Shown here piece by piece: positions 59,493 through 64,000 of a DNA stretch of 64,000 nt (the stretch's first letter is position 1; the number at the start of each line of letters is the position of its first letter). This DNA is from Psychrobacillus sp044762655 (GTDB taxonomy: Bacteria; Bacillota; Bacilli; Bacillales_A; Planococcaceae): NCBI RefSeq assembly GCF_044762655.1, contig NZ_JBIWER010000002.1:434001-498000 (forward strand), given 5' to 3'. The notes under the pieces were generated by a model. It was not told where the DNA came from and searched no databases. It was given only the letters and a program-made list of their open reading frames with translations. Both the position numbers and the translations under genes were made by a program.

Positions 59493-60086
59493 ATGTTAAA
59501 AGGCAAAACGCGAATGCTTATTGCAGTCGCAATGCTAAGTAGTATTTCTTTTGTTTTAATGCTACTTGCTTTTCCATTACCGGCATTACCGGCTTATTTA
59601 AAGGTGGACTTTAGTGACATACCAGCACTAATTGCTGCAATCACGATGGGACCAGTGGCAGGAATTTTAGTCGCACTTTTAAAAAATGTTCTAGATTGGT
59701 TATTTGCAGGAAGCCCGACTGGTGTACCAGTAGGTCATATGGCTAACTTTGTAACTAGCATCTTATTTTTAACACCTGTGTATTTGATTTATCGTAAGGT
59801 TACTACATCAAGAGGAATAATGGTAGGACTGGGAGCAGGAACGGTTTCGATGGCGATTGGTATGAGTCTATTAAATTACTATGTATTTTTACCAATGTAC
59901 TCTTACTTCTTAAACTTCCCTATGGAAACAGGTTCAGCATTGTTCAATACGATCATTTTTGGTATTTTACCGTTTAACTTGATCAAAGGTATATTAGTAA
60001 CAATAGTGATGATTGTATTATTTAAACGAATGAAACCATTGCTTGATAAAGTAACTAATTCATATATGAAACCTAATACAAATTAA
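59493..60086 (+). CDS. ribU: Riboflavin transporter RibU (ECF S-component)
   Basis: A 197-residue membrane protein with six spans, the substrate-binding subunit of an energy-coupling-factor importer. VDFSDIPALIAAITMGPVAG and LKNVLDWLFAGSPTGVPVGH are signatures of the riboflavin S-component (also called FmnP/YpaA). The general ECF ATPases and T-subunit are encoded elsewhere. The FMN riboswitch upstream confirms the substrate. ATG 59493 follows AGGAGAGAGG. With ribT present but no rib synthesis genes in the window, this may be a main vitamin source. Confidence 0.96.
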   Translation: MLKGKTRMLIAVAMLSSISFVLMLLAFPLPALPAYLKVDFSDIPALIAAITMGPVAGILVALLKNVLDWLFAGSPTGVPVGHMANFVTSILFLTPVYLIYRKVTTSRGIMVGLGAGTVSMAIGMSLLNYYVFLPMYSYFLNFPMETGSALFNTIIFGILPFNLIKGILVTIVMIVLFKRMKPLLDKVTNSYMKPNTN

Positions 60087-60093
60087 CAAAAGG

Positions 60094-60124
60094 TTGTTTC
60101 TCCATTTGGAGGAACAATTTTTTT
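60094..60124 (+). terminator. Terminator after ribU
   Basis: TTGTTTCTCC pairs with GGAGGAACAA (one T-G pair) around ATTT, followed by eight T residues. Confidence 0.92.
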
Positions 60125-60162
60125 TATATATAATCATTAAATAATACTAATGATTTTCGTTG

Positions 60163-60345
60163 CAGGTGGCGAAAAAAGGCTTAGAACGCCACCTCGTGTG
60201 CCAACGCCTTTGTGACCAACATCCTGTTGGCCTCCGTGGGGTGAGCTATGATCTATCACCGTCGCTTGGGTGTCGATGCTGTCTCACTCATCCCACTGGA
60301 GTCGCCCCTTTCACTACAATCAACGAAGTGAGTGATATTTCCAAA
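60163..60345. repeat. Putative GC-rich intergenic element
   Basis: A block of about 180 bases much richer in G and C than its surroundings. It contains GGCG...CGCC arms near its left end (GTGGCG at 60166-60171, CGCCAC at 60189-60194), CCAACATCCTGTTGG (60218-60232), TCGCTTGGGTGTCGATGCTG and GTCTCACTCATCCCACTGGA. A 70-codon open frame crosses it but has no ribosome site or recognisable product. The sharp borders and many short hairpins suggest a dispersed non-coding element of Planococcaceae, but only one copy is in view. Confidence 0.5.
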
Positions 60346-60820
60346 TTAGATTGGGCACAGCATATCGCTTAGATGATAAGATTGGTCATTTTTTAGAGAG
60401 TGATAAAATTATTTGTAATCGCTTTTGAATTAGAAATACTATTATCCAATGAAAAATGTAGAAAGTAGATTTCCTTACCTACTAGTGGAAATAAAGAGAA
60501 ATAGTAATTGGTTACTATATAAAGAAGCGAAATAGCGAACGAAATTGCATCTTCGTGAGCTTGCTCTATCAATAGGAGTGTATTTTATCCCTAGTTTGCA
60601 AAAAACGTACTTCCCTTTTTCTAAGAGTTGAAAGAGGGCGACGGATAGACAAATGCCATAAGGTTACCGAAAAAATGGGATGTTGGTTGTGACATTAGTC
60701 AGGATCAGCACCCCTAAAAATTAGTCGGTTATAATATAGCAACAAGTCTGTCTAAATCTAACCGAAAACGATAGAAACATATTTTGACATAAAGAACTCT
60801 TGAACTTTTCTTACCAAATA
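60346..60820. other. Intergenic stretch with no recognisable gene
   Basis: About 475 bases between the GC-rich element and the ferredoxin terminator. I found no ORF with a ribosome site, no RNA and no strong hairpin. GGTTATAATATAGC (60728-60741) offers a possible -10, but nothing in either direction is matched to it. Possibly the remains of a lost gene. Confidence 0.4.
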
Positions 60821-60858
60821 AAAAATGGTGATCATGACAAAGTCACAACCACCATTTT
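60821..60858 (-). terminator. Terminator downstream of fer
   Basis: AAAATGGTG and CACCATTTT with an inner TCATGAC/GTCACAA stem. On the minus strand it runs into ATTTTTTATTTGG. It lies just past the ferredoxin stop codon. Confidence 0.88.
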
Positions 60859-60863
60859 AAATA

Positions 60864-61112
60864 CTATTCGAATTTCAATGCATCGCCTTCGAAAGACTCT
60901 TCTGCAACTTTAATAGAATCAGTTGGGCAGCCTTCGAATGCATCTTCCATGTCTTCCATTAGTTCTTCTGGAACTTCTGTTGTACCCATGTTATCATCTA
61001 AAATAACGAAGGCAATACCTTCATCATCATAATCATAAATATCTGGGGCAGCGGCTCCACAAGCTCCGCATGCTATACATGTATCTTTATCTACAATTGT
61101 ATATTTTGCCAT
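60864..61112 (-). CDS. fer: 4Fe-4S ferredoxin
   Basis: An 82-residue low-potential ferredoxin with one [4Fe-4S] cluster. The ligands are Cys12, Cys15 and Cys18 in DTCIACGACGAAAPDIY and Cys62 in FEGCPTDSIKV. It is strongly acidic, as is usual, and matches the Bacillus Fer type. It carries electrons for, among others, P450 and possibly the NO synthase; the second is speculative. AAGGAGAG precedes the ATG on the minus strand. It diverges from ypbB, as in B. subtilis. Confidence 0.97.
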   Translation of the reverse strand: MAKYTIVDKDTCIACGACGAAAPDIYDYDDEGIAFVILDDNMGTTEVPEELMEDMEDAFEGCPTDSIKVAEESFEGDALKFE

Positions 61113-61222
61113 TATTATATTCTCTCCTTTATCACTACTAAAACGAATATGCTATCGTATTCATTCTAAAGATGTTTTCCATACATTTCAACCAAAATAC
61201 TTCAGAAAAGAGAGGTATTCCT

Positions 61223-62257
61223 ATGCATTTTCATCAAATATTACTATTTATTATACATAAAATTAGCGGACAGCGATCTGAGAATGCACCATTCTATTTA
61301 TTAAAGGGCAAAAAATCAGGTCAAACCATTCAAGATGTGACATATTTCCAACTTCATGCTTTTTTCTCTATTCTCCCCCAATTATCGAAGGTGGATTATG
61401 ATGCAGCGATCACTGAATTGTATAAAGGAAATTTTATCGAGTTAAAAGAATCGACTGTACATATTACCGATAAAGGTATGAACGCAATAACGCAACAAAA
61501 GAAGGTCCTGCTCAACGGGTGGCAATATCGAGGGAAGGAACATGTATTTTGGAAAAGGTTAGATTTGGCTGTCCAAACATTATCACAGTTCCATGCAAAT
61601 AATAAGAAATTTGTACCAAACCAAAAGGATATTGCCACGCAGCAGTTTGTTAAAGACTATTTAATCGAGCATAATTTTCGTCAATTCAATTTGAGTAACG
61701 AGATGAAGCGAGAATTACATCTACTACTTGAAAATCACTCGTTAAATGATTTACATAGAACATTATTTGTTTATCGACTAAGCGGCTTTAATACAATAGG
61801 TTTAACTTGGGAGCAGCTAGCCCGCTATCATCAGTTGTCTGAATTGGACGCAAAAATATTTTTTTTAGAGTGCTTACACACTATGTTAGACAATATTTCA
61901 AGGGAAACTAGTCCTCTTTTATTTTCTTTGGCTAAAAATATACGTATCGAAACTCCTTTAACAGACTCTGCTTTCAGAACGAATAGCCTATTTGAAAAAG
62001 GATATTCTTTGGAACAAATTGCGAATTTAAGAAAGTTGAAGATTAATACGATAGAAGATCATGTTATTGAAATAGTTTCAACGAATAAAAACTTTCCTAT
62101 TTCTACTTTTATCACGAAAGAGCAAGTCGGCGAAATACTCCATTTATCAAGCGAACTGCAAACTAAAAAGCTCACAGAAATAAAAAACAGGTTACCGGAA
62201 GTTAGTTACTTTCAAGTTCGTTTAGCCTTAACGAGGAGTGAACAACTGAATGAATAA
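61223..62257 (+). CDS. ypbB: YpbB-like helix-turn-helix protein, RecQ partner
   Basis: A 344-residue protein of the YpbB family, always next to recQ in Bacillales. It starts MHFHQILLFIIHKISGQRSE and carries KGKKSGQTIQDVTYFQLHAF. The C-terminal third has a helix-turn-helix of the helicase-associated type (FEKGYSLEQIANLRKLKINT followed by IEDHVIEIVS). It may supply the DNA-binding part missing from the short RecQ; this is inferred. ATG 61223 with AAGAGAGG is used. It overlaps recQ by eight bases. Confidence 0.9.
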   Translation: MHFHQILLFIIHKISGQRSENAPFYLLKGKKSGQTIQDVTYFQLHAFFSILPQLSKVDYDAAITELYKGNFIELKESTVHITDKGMNAITQQKKVLLNGWQYRGKEHVFWKRLDLAVQTLSQFHANNKKFVPNQKDIATQQFVKDYLIEHNFRQFNLSNEMKRELHLLLENHSLNDLHRTLFVYRLSGFNTIGLTWEQLARYHQLSELDAKIFFLECLHTMLDNISRETSPLLFSLAKNIRIETPLTDSAFRTNSLFEKGYSLEQIANLRKLKINTIEDHVIEIVSTNKNFPISTFITKEQVGEILHLSSELQTKKLTEIKNRLPEVSYFQVRLALTRSEQLNE

Positions 62258-63665
62258 ATTAAATGAAATTCTCCAGAAAAGATTCGGCCACGTAAGATTC
62301 CGAGAGGGTCAAAAAGAAATAATTGAACAAATAATAAATGGAAAAGATGTGATTGCCATTCTTCCAACTGGAATGGGAAAATCGCTTCTCTATCAGCTGC
62401 CAGCTTATCTGAAAGAAGGAACGGTGATTATCGTTTCACCACTTTTATCACTTATGCAGGATCAAGTGGAGCAACTGAAAATATTAGGGGAAAAAAGAGT
62501 TGTGGCGATTAATTCATTTTTACCATTCCAGGAAAGAGAAATGGCTATTCGTCAGCTAGGTGACTATAAATTCATTTTTACTTCACCAGAAATGCTGCAA
62601 AATGAACACTTTAACCGAGCACTAAAAAAAATTTCTATCGCTTATGTTGTGGCAGATGAAGCTCATTGTATTTCCCAATGGGGTTTTGATTTTCGACCTG
62701 ATTATTTAAGAATATCCAATTGGTTGCAGTCACTAAATAATGTGAATGTCGTTGCTTTAACAGCAACTGCTACAAAAGATGTTGTGGAGGATATTAAAGA
62801 AACGTTACGGATGAATACTCCTTTTGAATACATACACTCACTGGATCGCCCTGCCATTGCATATGAAGTGGTGGAAGTAGAAAACCAACAAGAAAAATTG
62901 AGTTGGATTATGGGCAGAGTCACCTCGACAGAAGGTCCTGGGATAATTTATACACAATCACGTAAAAAGACCGAATTGTATGCTGCAATTCTACGAGAAA
63001 AAGGGGTTTCTGTTGCGTATTATCATGCAAAAATGGAGCAAAGTGACCGTATACTGATCCAACAACAATTTCAACAAGGACAATTAGAGTGGATTTGTGC
63101 AACTAATGCTTTTGGAATGGGTATTCACAAAGATAATATCCGACAAATTATTCATGATCATATCCCTACTTCTGTCGCAGGCTATATGCAGGAGGTGGGG
63201 AGGGCCGCAAGAGATGGCGGCCAAGCTATTGCTTCTCTTTTATATACTTCTACAGATGTTGAACAAACCTTTTACGTAGCCATGCAGGACTTCCCAGAAG
63301 AACAAGACATTCAAATTGCTTTTAAGTCTGAGTATGCTGAAGTCGAGCAGTCAGAGACAACAATTCGTATTCTAAAGTACTGGAAAGAGCAGTTAAATGA
63401 ACATGAAACCATCCAATTATTTAAACAGATAAAGCAAAAAAAGTGGCAGGATATACAAAATTTTTATGCTATGATTCAAAATGATATTTGTTTACGTCAA
63501 CAGCTACTACATTATTTTGACCAACCATTATTAGAAAAACCTATACATTGTTGCTCCAAATGTAAATTGGACGTTCCAAGCACTTTGGGAAAGAGAACGG
63601 AAAACAGAAATGATCAGGTTGAGATGAATTGGAAAAAAAGACTTCATACTCTACTTCCATTATAA
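62250..63665 (+). CDS. recQ: ATP-dependent DNA helicase RecQ (short form, YpbC type)
   Basis: A 471-residue RecQ-family 3'-5' helicase. Motif 0 is RFGHVRFREGQKEII, Walker A is ILPTGMGKSLLYQLP, the DEAH box is VVADEAHCISQWGFDFRPDY, then ALTATATKDVV, and motif VI is YMQEVGRAARDG. A short zinc-binding end has CCSKCKLDV. No HRDC domain is present, as in the second, shorter RecQ of Bacillales. GAGGAGTGAAC precedes ATG 62250. It is cotranslated with ypbB. Confidence 0.95.
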   Translation: MNKLNEILQKRFGHVRFREGQKEIIEQIINGKDVIAILPTGMGKSLLYQLPAYLKEGTVIIVSPLLSLMQDQVEQLKILGEKRVVAINSFLPFQEREMAIRQLGDYKFIFTSPEMLQNEHFNRALKKISIAYVVADEAHCISQWGFDFRPDYLRISNWLQSLNNVNVVALTATATKDVVEDIKETLRMNTPFEYIHSLDRPAIAYEVVEVENQQEKLSWIMGRVTSTEGPGIIYTQSRKKTELYAAILREKGVSVAYYHAKMEQSDRILIQQQFQQGQLEWICATNAFGMGIHKDNIRQIIHDHIPTSVAGYMQEVGRAARDGGQAIASLLYTSTDVEQTFYVAMQDFPEEQDIQIAFKSEYAEVEQSETTIRILKYWKEQLNEHETIQLFKQIKQKKWQDIQNFYAMIQNDICLRQQLLHYFDQPLLEKPIHCCSKCKLDVPSTLGKRTENRNDQVEMNWKKRLHTLLPL

Positions 63666-63745
63666 TGCATTTGTTAAGTTTACTTTTTCTACAAAATTCG
63701 TCATAATAGAAGTAGATAAGAAGGTAGAAATGGAGTAGGAATAAA

Positions 63746-64000
63746 ATGAACCAAGATGATTATCAAAAAAAAATCGACGAACATCGACAATCCATTGGAC
63801 AAGATGATGATACTAATGAAACAAGAAGAAGACGAAGTGCCAATATGAAACCAAAGAAAAAATCTAGAAACCTATTGATCCCAACTGTCTTTTGTATTTT
63901 CATATTAATACCAGTGAGTATATTTATATATGTACAGTTTTTTTATGCAGCTGATCCAAATAAAGCAGAAGTTGTAAAAAATGATACGATACATGTGGAA
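63746..64000 (+). CDS. ypbE: YpbE-like membrane protein (partial, runs off the window)
   Basis: The first 85 codons of a gene that continues past the end. The N-terminal part is very charged (a DDDTNETRRRRSANMKPKKK stretch), followed by one membrane span at about residues 44-66 (LLIPTVFCIFILIPVSIFIY). In B. subtilis YpbE follows recQ and has a C-terminal LysM domain outside the membrane, which would lie beyond the window here. GGAGTAGGA precedes ATG 63746. CATAAT near 63702 may be its -10. Confidence 0.75.
   Translation, partial: MNQDDYQKKIDEHRQSIGQDDDTNETRRRRSANMKPKKKSRNLLIPTVFCIFILIPVSIFIYVQFFYAADPNKAEVVKNDTIHVE

Noticed and set aside
60160..60372. 70-codon open frame through the GC-rich element
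   Set aside because: No ribosome site, cysteine- and proline-rich random-looking product, and the stretch has the look of a non-coding repeat.
1..64000. CRISPR array, rRNA operon, insertion sequence or intact prophage
   Set aside because: I found no regular direct repeats with spacers, no rRNA sequence, no transposase and no phage structural genes. Only two dead integrase fragments are present.

Overview
This window is an AT-rich chromosomal segment of an endospore-forming member of the Firmicutes. Gene content and order match Bacillales, and the family is most likely Planococcaceae (Psychrobacillus, Lysinibacillus, Solibacillus or Sporosarcina type). That placement rests on CotE, the SpoIIA operon with SigF, SpoVAF, LexA boxes of the Bacillus type, GlnR operators, and long blocks of synteny with B. 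subtilis (cotE-mutS-mutL, glnR-glnA, lexA/yneA-yneB-ynzC-tkt-yneF, yqkD to fur-xerD-deoB, spoIIA-lysA, ypuF/scpA-scpB, rluB-resABCDE-sigX-rsiX, ribU, fer-ypbB-recQ-ypbE). It is mostly core genome. The departures from the standard layout are the interesting part.

Layout. 1-2.7 kb: end of a zinc alcohol dehydrogenase, a lone Yellow/MRJP-family gene, a decayed phage-type integrase abutting a tRNA-Val gene with an odd anticodon loop, and a small secreted Excalibur protein. 2.9-8.4 kb: bacterial nitric oxide synthase, an MFS exporter, an ABC transporter pair and a nucleotidyltransferase. 8.5-19.3 kb: cotE, a 45-codon ORF, mutS-mutL, then a glycerol unit (glpK, glpD, a monoacylglycerol-lipase-like hydrolase) lying between mutL and miaA-hfq. 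19.4-26.4 kb: rhodanese, YnbB-like PLP enzyme, glnR-glnA with two GlnR operators on the promoter, a second decayed integrase, a CaiB-type CoA transferase and an acyl-CoA synthetase. 26.7-32 kb: two tandem paralogous 56-residue proteins, then the SOS module lexA / yneA-yneB-ynzC, tkt and yneF.

32-41.8 kb: yqkD and HMG-CoA lyase divergent from a thiolase, then yqkE, an aldo/keto reductase, nudF, a SpoIIM-like protein, fur behind a PerR-like box, xerD, deoB and pdp. 42-46.6 kb: a SigH-type promoter drives spoIIAA-spoIIAB-sigF-spoVAF. The spoVAA-AE genes usually found in this position are missing, and lysA plus a 33-residue membrane peptide follow. 46.7-58.8 kb: ribT without the rib operon, ypuF, scpAB, a D,D-carboxypeptidase whose signal peptide is in frame only from an ATT codon, rluB, resABC, resDE, and sigX-rsiX behind an ECF promoter that overlaps the resE stop codon. 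58.8-64 kb: two putative dispersed repeats, an FMN riboswitch controlling ribU, ferredoxin, ypbB-recQ and the start of ypbE.

How the genes work together. The lipase, GlpK and GlpD make a path from acylglycerol to dihydroxyacetone phosphate. HMG-CoA lyase, thiolase, CoA transferase and acyl-CoA synthetase belong to acyl-CoA and leucine catabolism. ResABC mature cytochrome c and ResDE senses low oxygen or NO, next to a genome-encoded NO synthase. The SpoIIA proteins start the forespore programme and CotE builds the outer coat. No CRISPR array, rRNA operon, intact prophage, insertion sequence or obvious new multi-gene system was seen. The best leads for something undescribed are the tandem 56-residue proteins, the small ORFs and the GC-rich intergenic repeats.
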